NCBI GenBank assembly: GCA_963726135.1
Contig: CAVSBE010000008.1
Coordinates: 2,418,001-2,482,000, forward strand
Direction of reading: 5' to 3'
Length of the DNA: 64,000 nucleotides
Origin: Bog-473 sp963726135
GTDB lineage: Bacteria > Actinomycetota > Acidimicrobiia > Acidimicrobiales > RAAP-2
A program made the translations under genes and the position numbers. The first letter of the stretch is position 1; the number at the start of each line of letters is the position of its first letter. This document shows positions 16,822 through 25,434 of this stretch, piece by piece. Below the pieces are notes generated by a model that saw nothing but the letters and a program-made list of their open reading frames with translations, had not been told where the DNA came from and searched no databases.

Positions 16822-17211
16822 TTACGCGACCGTACGGGAGTCCCAGTGGAGATGGCCGCCGGCGACGCTGACCTGCTCGCGCAGGCGATGCATCACCGCC
16901 CAACCCGAACGGGCGATCCGGAGGGAGCTGGTGTCCAGGTTGAATTCCCATCGTCCCTCGGACATGCAGTCGCGGACCACATCCATCAGGTTGGCGCCGG
17001 TCGATTCGTCCAGGACCCCTTCGAGCCGGATGGCCACGGGCACCGCCGTCACGTCGATCCACATCTCGAGTGCCACGTCGTTGCGCCAGGCGCGCTCTGC
17101 CTCCCGGACCGACCACTCCACGTGAGGGGAAAGCCGATCCCACTGCGCGCCGCTGGTCCAGGGCTGACATGGCTGGCTCCGTTCTCTCGCGGGCTGCCCC
17201 TCTCGCCGCAT
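16822..17211 (-). CDS. STAS-domain-like protein
   Basis: The C-terminal 85 residues show a STAS-like pattern: strand AIRLEGVLDE, helix, strand WEFNLDTSSLRI, then ARSGWAVMHRLREQVSVAGG, with a serine at the position phosphorylated in anti-sigma-factor antagonists. The start is uncertain: ATG 17211 gives 129 residues, but a GTG at the VEWSV segment would give a shorter protein closer to a bare STAS domain. It precedes the phosphotransferase-kinase gene by 11 bases. Box C lies 42-56 bases upstream of 17211. No partner anti-sigma factor is seen in the window, so the role is open. Confidence 0.6.
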   Translation of the reverse strand: MRREGQPARERSQPCQPWTSGAQWDRLSPHVEWSVREAERAWRNDVALEMWIDVTAVPVAIRLEGVLDESTGANLMDVVRDCMSEGRWEFNLDTSSLRIARSGWAVMHRLREQVSVAGGHLHWDSRTVA

Positions 17212-17252
17212 CCCGCTACGTCTGAGTGTCGGCGGGACAGCAGACGACGTGT

Positions 17253-17267
17253 AGGGCCGAAGGTCAC
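17253..17267 (-). promoter_or_regulatory. DosR-like binding box C
   Basis: The minus strand reads GTGACCTTCGGCCCT. It lies upstream of the STAS and phosphotransferase-kinase operon and sits back to back with box D, so the pair could drive both strands. Confidence 0.6.
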
Positions 17268-17300
17268 ACGGGGGATGAGGGCCGTTCCGGGTGCCGCCAT

Positions 17301-17315
17301 GTGACCTCCGGCCCT
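17301..17315 (+). promoter_or_regulatory. DosR-like binding box D
   Basis: The plus strand reads GTGACCTCCGGCCCT, one base different from box C and in opposite orientation 33 bases away. It faces the plus-strand small gene at 17.5 kb and an AAAGGAGG ribosome-binding site at 17372-17379. Confidence 0.55.
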
Positions 17316-17529
17316 GCCAGGTCCGTGACGGGTGGCCCATGCTGATGCTCAGCGAACAGACGGCAGCACCGAAAGGAGGACGCCATGTTCAACCGTCCCC
17401 CGCGGCGGGCCGGTGACACGGTCCACGCGAGTCGACGAGGCGCGGAGCGTGAGACACCCACACCCTTCCCGACACCGCTCTGGCCTCGCGGTGGTGTCGC
17501 CGCTGCCGCAGTCACAATGGAGCCGCGCC

Positions 17530-17877
17530 ATGTCGATGTACACACAACTTCTCAGCGCTGCCTTCGGGCAATGCTCACCGGGCGCGGCCGGCGCGACCGA
17601 ACACGGCGCGGTCGACAAGGTCCTGCGCTGTCGCTCCGAGCTCGAGTGCGCCCCGCCCTCGTCGGATCCCGATGCAGTTTCCGCCGTCCTGGCACTCGAG
17701 GTCGCCTACGACGTCGCCCTCCTCCAACTGGCCGGTGTGGTCGGCGTGGAGTCCGACCCCGACCGGTTCGTGCAGCCCCGGATCGAGCGCGCCCGCGTGG
17801 AGGGGGCGCTGCGCGAACGCGGGATCAGTCTCGAGCCGACCGTCGGCGGCGGAGAGCCGCCCCCGGCCACCCGGTAG
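17530..17877 (+). CDS. Small conserved-looking protein of unknown function
   Basis: This is a 115-residue protein starting MSMYTQLLSAAFGQ. The ATG is preceded by GGAG seven bases upstream. The middle (SAVLALEVAYDVALLQLAGV) is a confident-looking helix, followed by a segment ERARVEGALRERGI. No family, signal peptide or membrane span is recognised. It lies downstream of box D and converges with the DosR-like regulator gene, so it probably belongs to the island. Codon use is ordinary for the region. A strong ribosome-binding site 150 bases upstream points to an additional or alternative start in another frame. Confidence 0.6.
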   Translation: MSMYTQLLSAAFGQCSPGAAGATEHGAVDKVLRCRSELECAPPSSDPDAVSAVLALEVAYDVALLQLAGVVGVESDPDRFVQPRIERARVEGALRERGISLEPTVGGGEPPPATR

Positions 17878-17897
17878 GCCGGCACGGCAGGCCGGAT

Positions 17898-18578
17898 TCA
17901 GGTGCCAGTGGCGTCCTTGCGCGCTTCTTCGGCCGCATGCTCGTCGAGCCGCGCCGCGAACGTCGCGGCCTGGGTGCGGCGTTCCATCCCCAGCTTGGAC
18001 AGCAGGTTGGACACGTAGTTCTTGACCGTCTTCTCGGCCAGGTACATCGTCTCGGCGATCTGGCGGTTCGTGTATCCCTCGGCGATGAGATCGAGGATCC
18101 GCCGCTCCTGTGGGGTCAGGCTGGCCAGGCGAGGGTCGACCTGGGGTCCCTCGCGCAAGCGTGCGAGCACCCGCTCGGTCAGTGCCGGATCGAGCAGCGA
18201 CTGTCCGGCTCCGGCGCGCCGAATGGTGTCGAGGAGGTCGAGGCTGCCCACCTGCTTGAGGACGTAGCCGGCCGCCCCCGCCATGATGGACGCGATGAGT
18301 GCCTCGTCGTCGGCGTACGACGTGAGCATGACGCAGGCGATCTCCGGGTTGTGGGACCGGACCTCCCGGCAGACCTCGACGCCGCTCCCGTCGGGGAGGC
18401 GCACGTCGAGGATGGCCACGTCGGGCTTGATGGCCGGGATTCTGGCCATGGCGTCGGCCACTGTGCCCGCCTCGCCCACTACTTCGATATCGTCGCTGGC
18501 GCCGAGCAGGGCGCGCAGGCCCGACCGGACGACTTCGTGATCGTCGAGGAGGAAGACACCCAGGCTCACGGCGCCCAT
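17898..18578 (-). CDS. DosR/DevR-like NarL-family response regulator
   Basis: This 226-residue regulator has a receiver domain with Asp58 in ILDVRLPDGSG as the phosphorylation site, and conserved T/S and K positions (VMLTSYADDE, YVLKQVG). The C-terminal LuxR-type helix-turn-helix reads LTPQERRILDLIAEGYTN and continues LAEKTVKNYVSNLLSKLG and MERRTQAATFA. The ending is strikingly like mycobacterial DosR. An alternative GTG start at 18569 (VSLGVFLLDD) has slightly better ribosome-site spacing than the ATG at 18578. It is divergent from the sensor kinase gene, with 71 bases between starts. It is the natural candidate to bind boxes A-E. Confidence 0.92.
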   Translation of the reverse strand: MGAVSLGVFLLDDHEVVRSGLRALLGASDDIEVVGEAGTVADAMARIPAIKPDVAILDVRLPDGSGVEVCREVRSHNPEIACVMLTSYADDEALIASIMAGAAGYVLKQVGSLDLLDTIRRAGAGQSLLDPALTERVLARLREGPQVDPRLASLTPQERRILDLIAEGYTNRQIAETMYLAEKTVKNYVSNLLSKLGMERRTQAATFAARLDEHAAEEARKDATGT

Positions 18579-18649
18579 CCTGCCATCTCGGGCCAGCCTC
18601 CGGTGCTTCGCGAGGAGAGCCGCACTTCGGGCTGGGTAAGCTGATCACG

Positions 18650-19786
18650 GTGCCGTTCCGTTCGATCGAGGATCCGACGAAGCTCCGGAGAGTCCTCGAG
18701 GCGACGCTGCTCATCGAGGCCAACCTGGAGTTGCCCGAGGTCCTGAGGCACGTCGCCGAGGAGGCGCGTTCCATGACGGGTGCCCGCTACGGCGCACTTG
18801 GCGTGCTGCACGAGGACAAGCAGTCCCTCTCGGAGTTCATCACGGTCGGGCTCACGGCCGACGAGGAGGCGGGCATCGGTGCCCGCCCGACGGGGCGTGG
18901 CGTCCTGGGACTGCTGATCGCAGACCCCCAGCCGCTGCGCGTCACGGACATCGGCAGCCATCCGAACAGCTTCGGCTTCCCGCCGAACCACCCGCCCATG
19001 GGGTCGTTCCTCGGCGTGCCGATCAAGGTGCGTGACGAGGTGTACGGCAACCTCTACCTCACGGACAAGGTCGGGTGGTCCGAGTTCACGAGCGACGACG
19101 TCGCGCTGGTGGGAGCCCTGTCCCAGGCGGCGGGCATCGCCATCGAGAACGCCCGGCTCCACGACCGCGTCCGCCGGTCCGCGGTGTACGAGGATCGCGA
19201 CCGCATGGCCCGCGACCTGCACGACACCGTCATCCAACGCTTGTTCGCGCTCGGCCTGACCCTGCAGGGCATCGCCGCCCGGTTACCCGACGCGGCGGCG
19301 AGCCAGCTGGGCGGCGCGGTGGCGGAGATCGACGGGGTCATCACCCAGGTGCGCTCGACCATCTACGAGCTCGGAATGGGCGACGAGAGCCGCGGCGTCC
19401 GGGACGACATCGTGGGCCTCGTGCGGGAGCTCAACGCCGTCGTCGGCTTCGAGGTCGGGCTGACGTTCGACGGACCGGTCGACTCCGCCGTTTCCGGCCC
19501 GGTCCTCGAGCACATGCTGGCCACGCTCCGCGAAGCGTTGACCAACGTCGGCAAACACGCCCACGCGACCCGGGCGACGGTGCTCGTGGCGGTGGACGAG
19601 ACGTCCTGTTGCCTGACCATCACCGACGACGGCGTCGGCCACACCGACGCCGGGGCGGCCGCCGGCGGCGGCCACGGGCTCCCGAACCTGCGACGCCGCG
19701 CCGAGAAGCTGCACGGCACGCTCACCATTGACGGCGCCCCGGATGGCGGGACCACGCTGACCTGGAAGGTGCCGCTCGGCACCTGA
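18650..19786 (+). CDS. DosS/DevS-like GAF-domain sensor histidine kinase
   Basis: This 378-residue kinase has one GAF domain (about residues 15-170), a HisKA_3 dimerisation domain with phospho-acceptor His191 in MARDLHDTVIQ, and a HATPase domain with REALTNVGKHAHA, DDGVG and GHGLPNLRRRAE. Mycobacterial DosS has two GAF domains, the first binding haem; here only one is present. The segment GFPPNHPPMGSFLGVP keeps a His (114) in the region where the DosS/DosT proximal haem ligand lies, so haem sensing is possible but unproven. It starts at GTG and is the partner of the divergent regulator. Universal stress genes follow 48 bases downstream. Confidence 0.9.
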   Translation: MPFRSIEDPTKLRRVLEATLLIEANLELPEVLRHVAEEARSMTGARYGALGVLHEDKQSLSEFITVGLTADEEAGIGARPTGRGVLGLLIADPQPLRVTDIGSHPNSFGFPPNHPPMGSFLGVPIKVRDEVYGNLYLTDKVGWSEFTSDDVALVGALSQAAGIAIENARLHDRVRRSAVYEDRDRMARDLHDTVIQRLFALGLTLQGIAARLPDAAASQLGGAVAEIDGVITQVRSTIYELGMGDESRGVRDDIVGLVRELNAVVGFEVGLTFDGPVDSAVSGPVLEHMLATLREALTNVGKHAHATRATVLVAVDETSCCLTITDDGVGHTDAGAAAGGGHGLPNLRRRAEKLHGTLTIDGAPDGGTTLTWKVPLGT

Positions 19787-19834
19787 CCGCACCCGCCGCC
19801 CAGCGGTCCGCATCATCTGCAGGAGGAGACAGCA

Positions 19835-20282
19835 ATGACACCCGAAGAGTCGCCGGGCCCGGGCAGGATCGTGGTCGGCGTCGACGGCTCCCCGTCCTCA
19901 CTCGACGCCCTCTCGTGGGCGGCGCGCCAGGCCCACATGACCGGAAGCACGCTCGAGGTCGTGATGACGTGGGAGTGGCCGGCGAGCTACGGCTGGGCGG
20001 CGCCCGTCCCCGACAACTTCGATCCGGAGGAAGACGTCCGGCGCTCGCTCGCAGCCGCCATCGCCTCCGTGCGCGCCGCCTACCCCGACCTCGGCATCGA
20101 TCCCCGGGTGGTGAGCGGGCACCCGGCGCCGATCCTGGTCGAGGCCTCCAAGGGAGCGGACCTCCTCGTGGTCGGCAGCCGGGGCCACGGCGAGTTCGTC
20201 GGGATGCTCCTCGGCTCGGTCAGCGAGTACTGCGCCACGAACGCGCACTGCCCCGTCTCTCGTGCACCGGGCGACGTCGTAG
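19835..20282 (+). CDS. Universal stress protein (first of a pair), frame broken near 20257
   Basis: This is a single UspA domain of about 148 residues. It starts RIVVGVDGSPSSLDAL and carries the nucleotide-binding loop VGSRGHGEFVGMLLGS (G-2x-G-9x-GS), so ATP binding is expected. After SEYCATNAHCPV the expected final strand is lost in frame; a one-base shift gives LVHRATS and a TAG at 20280-20282. The length is 3n+1, implying one extra base. ATG 19835 has an AGGAGGAG site. It is separated from the second domain by 4 bases, so they are two genes rather than one tandem protein, although the two indels together fuse them into one open frame. Confidence 0.75.
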
Positions 20283-20286
20283 GACG

Positions 20287-20710
20287 ATGGCCGGCGGGCA
20301 CCGCAGGATCGTCGTGGGGGTGGACGGCTCGCCCGCTGCGGGGCGCGCCCTCGAGTGGGCCGTCGCCGAGGCCGAGCGGAGTGGAGGCCTCGTTGCACCT
20401 CGTCTCCGCCTGGATGTTCCCCATGGCGCTCGGCTACGCCTTCACCACCACCGTGCACGACGTGCGCCAGAGCGCACAGGACGCGATCGACCGCGCCATC
20501 GCCCGGGTGGCCGACGTCGCTCCCGGGGTCCCGGTGAGCGGTGAGACCATCGAGCAGGCGCCGGCCCCGGCGCTGGTCGCTGCGGCCAAGGGTGCGGACC
20601 TACTGGTCGTCGGCTCGCGGGGCCTCGGTGGCTTCCAAGGGCTGTTGCTGGGTTCGGTCAGCCAGTACTGCACCCGGCACGCCACCTGTTCGGTGGTGGT
20701 GGTCCGGTGA
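20287..20710 (+). CDS. Universal stress protein (second of a pair), frame broken near 20383
   Basis: This is a single UspA domain of about 140 residues. The start frame reads MAGGHRRIVVGVDGSPAAGR and then AEAERSG, after which one extra G shifts the frame to ASLHLVSAWMFPMALGY. It continues to the loop VGSRGLGGFQGLLLGS and ends CSVVVVR. The nucleotide-binding loop is intact. It belongs to the plus-strand group headed by the DosS-like kinase. The universal stress fold binds ATP and supports survival in non-replicating states in actinobacteria; a specific role cannot be assigned. Confidence 0.72.
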
Positions 20711-20726
20711 CGCCTGCGACCCTGGC

Positions 20727-21145
20727 TCAGTCGCTCCGGTAGGAGGACGGCACGATCGTCACGGGGACGCGGGCGTGCTCGGCCAGTTCGAGGCTCGTGC
20801 TGCCGATCAGGGTGCCCCCATGGGCGCCCGATCCGCGGGAGCCGACCACGAGCATGAGGGCCGGGTCCGGGCTCTCGCCCAGGCGGAGCAGCGCGGAACA
20901 CGGGTCGCCGTCGACGACCCGCCATTCGACGTCGCCGGGATCCATCCCCGCCTCGACGGCGATCTTCACGGCGACGTCCTGGTCCACGTCGCCGTGACCG
21001 GCCATCCCGGCGTGCTCGAGCAACCCGACGGCGTGCACGACGTGCAGCCTCGCTCCCAGGGCGACAGCGACCCGGGCCGCCCAGGCCACGGCGGACCGGG
21101 CATCGGGTGATCCGTCGTATCCGACCGCGATCGTGCCCGGCGCCG

Positions 21146-21149
<4 letters not shown>
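20727..21149 (-). CDS. Universal stress protein at the end of the acetylation operon
   Basis: This 140-residue UspA domain starts GTIAVGYDGSPDARSAVAWA and has the ATP loop VGSRGSGAHGGTLIGSTS. The GTG start overlaps the TGA of the deacetylase gene (GTGA, 4 bases), so it is translated with it. As last gene of a GNAT-deacetylase-stress protein operon it is a good candidate substrate for reversible lysine acetylation. In mycobacteria a Pat-type GNAT is reported to acetylate a universal stress protein. Conserved lysines are few: the only obvious one is in VAVKIAVEAG, a testable point. Confidence 0.88.
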
Positions 21150-22182
<1,033 letters not shown>

Positions 22183-22186
<4 letters not shown>

Positions 22187-22830
22187 GCGGTGGACCCCGG
22201 AGGGAGCCGTCGCATCTCCTCGCGGTCAGCCAGCGCAGACCGAAAGGACTCGGTCGGCTCGATCGAGAACCGCAGCGTCACCGTCCCGTACTCGATCCCC
22301 GAGGTCACCGGGAACCCTGCGTGGCGGAACACGTCCAGCATCGCGCTGTTCTCGGCGAGCGTCTCGGCGCGGAAGGCCTCGACGCCCCGCTGCCACGCGG
22401 CGCGGGCCAGCTCGTCGAGCAGCAGAGACCCGATGCCGTGGTGCTGGTACTCGTCGGCGACCACGAAGGCCACCTCGGCCTCCCTCTCCCCGGGGGCCCG
22501 GTCGAAGCGGCCGACCGCGATCAAGCGATCGTCGATGGTGGCCACCAGCGCCAGGCGGTCGACGTAGTCCACCGTGGTGAATCGCGCCACCTCGCCCTTC
22601 GACAGCGTCGGATGGAAGGTGAAGAAGCGCAGGTACACCGAATGGGGAGACAGGTGCTCGTGGAACGCCACGAGGCGCTCGGCGTCGTCGGGCCGGATCG
22701 GCCGGACGTGGTAGCACAGACCGTCGCCGGCGACGTCTCGTTCGAGATCACAGGGGTAGCCGTCCGGCCTCGCCTCGTTGGCAGCGGCCGGTGAGAGGGC
22801 GGGCATCGGTCTCTCCTCGTTCGTCTCCAT
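22183..22830 (-). CDS. GNAT-family protein acetyltransferase (Pat-like domain)
   Basis: This 215-residue protein has a GNAT domain (about 40-200) of the Pat/AcuA-like type: VRPIRPDDAERLVAFHEHLS, SVYLRFF, TTVDYVDRLALVA, AEVAFVVADEYQHHGIGSLL (motif A, acetyl-CoA binding) and TLAENSAMLDVFRHAGF. The closest architecture I know is the catalytic domain of mycobacterial cAMP-dependent Pat, but no cyclic-nucleotide domain is attached, so control must differ. The first 35 residues are probably disordered. It starts 40 bases from box E, opposite the alcohol dehydrogenase, so both are probably induced by the DosR-like system. It heads the GNAT-deacetylase-stress protein operon. Confidence 0.88.
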
Positions 22831-22869
22831 GGTAGGGGTCCAGGCTCACACCCGTGGCGGCGTGCACCT

Positions 22870-22884
22870 AGGGTCGAAGGTCCA
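22870..22884 (-). promoter_or_regulatory. DosR-like binding box E
   Basis: The minus strand reads TGGACCTTCGACCCT. It lies 40 bases from the GNAT start and 37 bases from the alcohol dehydrogenase start, centred in a 90-base divergent promoter region. The flank GTGCACCTAGGG is identical to that of box B. Confidence 0.55.
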
Positions 22885-22920
22885 TTGGCAGGTTCCCGGG
22901 CACGTCCTACGCTGACGTCG

Positions 22921-23931
22921 ATGCCGGCCCTCATGAAGGCGTGGGCCATCGACCAGCCGGGTCCCGTCGACGGCGGCCCGCTGGTGCAGGTCGACAAGGC
23001 CGTCCCGGAGCCCGGGCCGCAACAGGTGCTGCTGCGCGTGCGCGTGTGCGGTGTCTGCCGGACCGATCTCCACCTGGCGGAGGGCGACCTCGCGCCGCGC
23101 CGCCCCTTGGTGACACCGGGGCACGAGGTCGTGGGCATCGTCGAGCACTGCGGGGCCGGCTGCACGCGGTTCGCAGTTGGTGACCGCGTCGGCGTGCCCT
23201 GGCTGGGTCACACCTGCGGCATCTGCCGGTTCTGCATGTCGGGACGCGAGAACCTGTGCCTGGACCCACGCTTCACCGGCTGGGACGTCGACGGGGGGTA
23301 CGCGCCGTACGCAGTGGTCGACGAGGCCTACGCCTACGCCCTGCCCGAGGAGTTCGGCGACGCAGAAGCCGCTCCCTTGTTGTGTGCGGGGATCATCGGT
23401 TACCGCGCCTTGCTGCGGGCCGACCTCCCCGAGGGCGGACGCCTTGGGATCTACGGATTCGGCGGCTCCGCCCACATCACCGCCCAGGTCGCGCTGGCCC
23501 GGGGCGCGCGGGTCCACGTGATGACGCGGTCACCCGAGGCGCAGCAGCTGGCGCTCGCGCTCGGGGCCTCCAGTGCAGGCGGGGCCGACGCCGCCCCACC
23601 CGAGCCCCTCGACTCGGCCATCCTGTTCGCCCCGGTCGGCACACTGGTGCCGCCCGCCCTCACGGCACTCGACCGCGGCGGCACTCTGGCCATCGCCGGC
23701 ATCTACCTCAGCGACATCCCCGTCCTCGACTACGAGGAGCATCTCTTCGAGGAGCGGACCCTGCGGAGTGTCACGGCGAACACGCGGGCCGACGGGGAGG
23801 AGTTCCTGGCCGAGGCCGCCCGCATCGGGTTACGTGTGTCGGTCACCCCCTACCCCATGGACCAGGCGGACGCGGCGCTGCGCGACCTGCGTCACGACCG
23901 GGTCAGCGGGGCAGCCGTCCTGGTCGCTTGA
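22921..23931 (+). CDS. Zinc-dependent alcohol dehydrogenase
   Basis: This 336-residue medium-chain dehydrogenase has the catalytic zinc ligands in CGVCRTDLHLAEGD and PGHEVVG, and the structural zinc cysteines in CGICRFCMSGRENLC. It also has a Rossmann loop IYGFGGSAHI, degenerate from GxGxxG. The dehydrogenase oxidises alcohols or reduces aldehydes with NAD(P). Two nearby ATGs (22921 and 22933) are both possible; the first is used. It is divergent from the GNAT operon with box E between, pointing to a fermentative or redox-balancing role under low oxygen. The XRE-PNPOx gene follows 52 bases downstream. Confidence 0.9.
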   Translation: MPALMKAWAIDQPGPVDGGPLVQVDKAVPEPGPQQVLLRVRVCGVCRTDLHLAEGDLAPRRPLVTPGHEVVGIVEHCGAGCTRFAVGDRVGVPWLGHTCGICRFCMSGRENLCLDPRFTGWDVDGGYAPYAVVDEAYAYALPEEFGDAEAAPLLCAGIIGYRALLRADLPEGGRLGIYGFGGSAHITAQVALARGARVHVMTRSPEAQQLALALGASSAGGADAAPPEPLDSAILFAPVGTLVPPALTALDRGGTLAIAGIYLSDIPVLDYEEHLFEERTLRSVTANTRADGEEFLAEAARIGLRVSVTPYPMDQADAALRDLRHDRVSGAAVLVA

Positions 23932-23983
23932 GCCGGGACGATCGGCCCTGTGCGGGCGCCCCGCGGACGGGCAGAATGACCGC

Positions 23984-24665
23984 ATGACACCACCACCGCC
24001 CTCCGGTTCGCACGTCTCCGATCTGGCGCGGCGCGTCACCACTCGCCGCGAGGAGCTGGGCCTGAGCGTGGAGGAGCTGGCCTCGCGGGCCGGGATCGAT
24101 CCCGGCTACCTGGGCTACTTCGAGTCGACCCCCGACGCCAATGTGAGCGGTGGGACGCTGCTGTTGCTCGCGCTCGCGCTCGACACCTCACCGATCGAAC
24201 TGCAGGGCGGGACCGTCGACCGGCCACCGGGCACACGCGCGTGCCCTGCCGCACGCGGAGCTCCGAGAGCTCACCGCCGAGCAGTGCCGGGCCCACCTCA
24301 CGGTCGGAGGTGTGGGCCGGCTCGTCTTCTCCTCGGCACGTGGACCCGTCGCCCTCCCCGTCAACTACGAGTTCACCGAGGACCAGATCGTCTTCAGCAC
24401 CGACGACGCCAAGGCGGCGGCGCTCGGCTCCGACGAGAGCATCGGATTCGAGATCGACCGGGTCGACGAGGCGCTCAGCGAGGGCTGGAGCGTGCTCGTC
24501 ACGGGCCGTTGCCGGCGCATCGAGGACGCCGAAGAGGCACGGCGCCTGTCCTCACTGGACCTCGAGGCCTGGGCCGGTGGGGACCGCCACGCCCTCCTGG
24601 CCATCGTGCCGACGGAGGTCACCGGCAGGGTCATCGTCCACGAGTGGGACTCCGGACAGGCCTAA
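23984..24665 (+). CDS. XRE helix-turn-helix fused to a PNPOx-like flavin/F420-type domain, frame broken near 24235
   Basis: The N-terminal 70 residues are an XRE-type DNA-binding domain (TRREELGLSVEELASRAG, then YLGYFES). The C-terminal domain is a pyridoxamine-5'-phosphate-oxidase-like split barrel: LTAEQCRAHLTVGGVGRLVF, then GPVALPVNYEF and GSDESIGFEID. The frame is lost between the domains at about 24225-24240; total length is 3n+1, so one extra base restores a protein of about 226 residues. The same two-domain architecture is known in other actinobacteria, and PNPOx-like proteins occur in the DosR regulon. It could be a flavin-responsive regulator; activity is unknown. Confidence 0.75.
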
Positions 24666-24679
24666 TCGCTCAGGAGCAG

Positions 24680-24693
24680 CGCTGGCGCCAGCG
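24680..24693. terminator. Palindromic hairpin after the XRE-PNPOx gene
   Basis: CGCTGGCGCCAGCG is a perfect 14-base palindrome 14 bases after the stop; as RNA it gives a 5-bp stem with a 4-base loop. No T-tract follows. A second palindrome, TTGACGTCAA, lies at 24707-24716. The remaining intergenic sequence up to the NUDIX gene is relatively AT-rich and shows no gene. Confidence 0.35.
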
Positions 24694-24887
24694 GTGCCCC
24701 AGCCGATTGACGTCAAAAACGTTGTCACAGGGCCCTTGGCGATAGGTCCTGGAGCTCTCGACTGGGGCACGCACGCCGGCAGTGCGATCAGGCGGTAGAT
24801 CGCTTCACCATTATTCCCGATCCACGGACCCATAAACACCGAATTTCAGGAAATTTTGAGAAGGTTTAGATCAGGGGTTCTACCTGG

Positions 24888-25304
24888 TCAGCAGCCAACG
24901 AGTACGGCCACCAGCTCCTGATCCCGGGGGTAGGAGAGGATCCGGGTCGCCTTCTCGAGGGTCAGCCACCGCAATTCGTCCACCTCGGCGTTGGGTGTGA
25001 ATGACCCCCCCTCGGACGCCATGACCCAGTAGGCCACCGCCTTGGGGCGGCCCTTGCGGTCCACGTACTCGGTGTGGCCGATGAAGCGCAGCAGGCGGCA
25101 GGACAGGCCCGTCTCCTCCCGCACCTCGCGCAGGGCGGCCATCTCGACGGTCTCCCCGATCTCGAGCTTGCCCTTGGGGAAAGACCAATCCTGTTGCTCC
25201 GGCCGGTGGACGACGACGAGCTCGAGCACTTCGCCGTGGCGGCGGACCACCAGACCTCCGGCCGCCTGGACGACCTCTGTCGGTGAAGGGAGCTCCGCTG
25301 TCAT
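24888..25304 (-). CDS. NUDIX hydrolase
   Basis: This 138-residue protein contains a complete NUDIX box, GKLEIGETVEMAALREVREE followed by TGLS, which binds Mg2+ for pyrophosphohydrolysis. The preceding strand QDWSFPKGKLE and the bulky-residue pattern after the box resemble the diadenosine/diphosphoinositol-polyphosphate type more than classical MutT. ATG 25304 is used although no ribosome-binding site is obvious; longer versions read into low-complexity sequence. It is divergent from the CYTH-CHAD gene, which makes a link to polyphosphate or nucleoside-polyphosphate turnover plausible. The substrate is not determinable from sequence. Confidence 0.85.
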   Translation of the reverse strand: MTAELPSPTEVVQAAGGLVVRRHGEVLELVVVHRPEQQDWSFPKGKLEIGETVEMAALREVREETGLSCRLLRFIGHTEYVDRKGRPKAVAYWVMASEGGSFTPNAEVDELRWLTLEKATRILSYPRDQELVAVLVGC

Positions 25305-25434
25305 CGTTCGTCGCGCCACTGAAAGGGAGGATACCCCCGCCCTCTCGCAATTTGACGGCAATCGCGGATCCGGTTCTTCACCGCTCCCGGGGTCCCCTGC
25401 GACCGTGCGGGAGACCCGCTGTAGCCTGAGCGCG

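Noticed and set aside
15299..17170. Longer version of the phosphotransferase-kinase with 120 extra N-terminal residues
   Set aside because: The extension is Arg/Gly-rich, overlaps the STAS gene in another frame, and the family begins near the GTG at 16810.
17385..18644. 419-residue plus-strand open frame opposite the DosR-like regulator
   Set aside because: It runs antisense through the regulator gene and is Arg/Gly-rich; only its start region, with a strong ribosome-binding site, deserves attention.
19835..20710. A single tandem universal stress protein of 291 residues
   Set aside because: The join reads through non-homologous sequence, while a stop (20280-20282) and a new ATG (20287) in other frames match two separate single-domain proteins.
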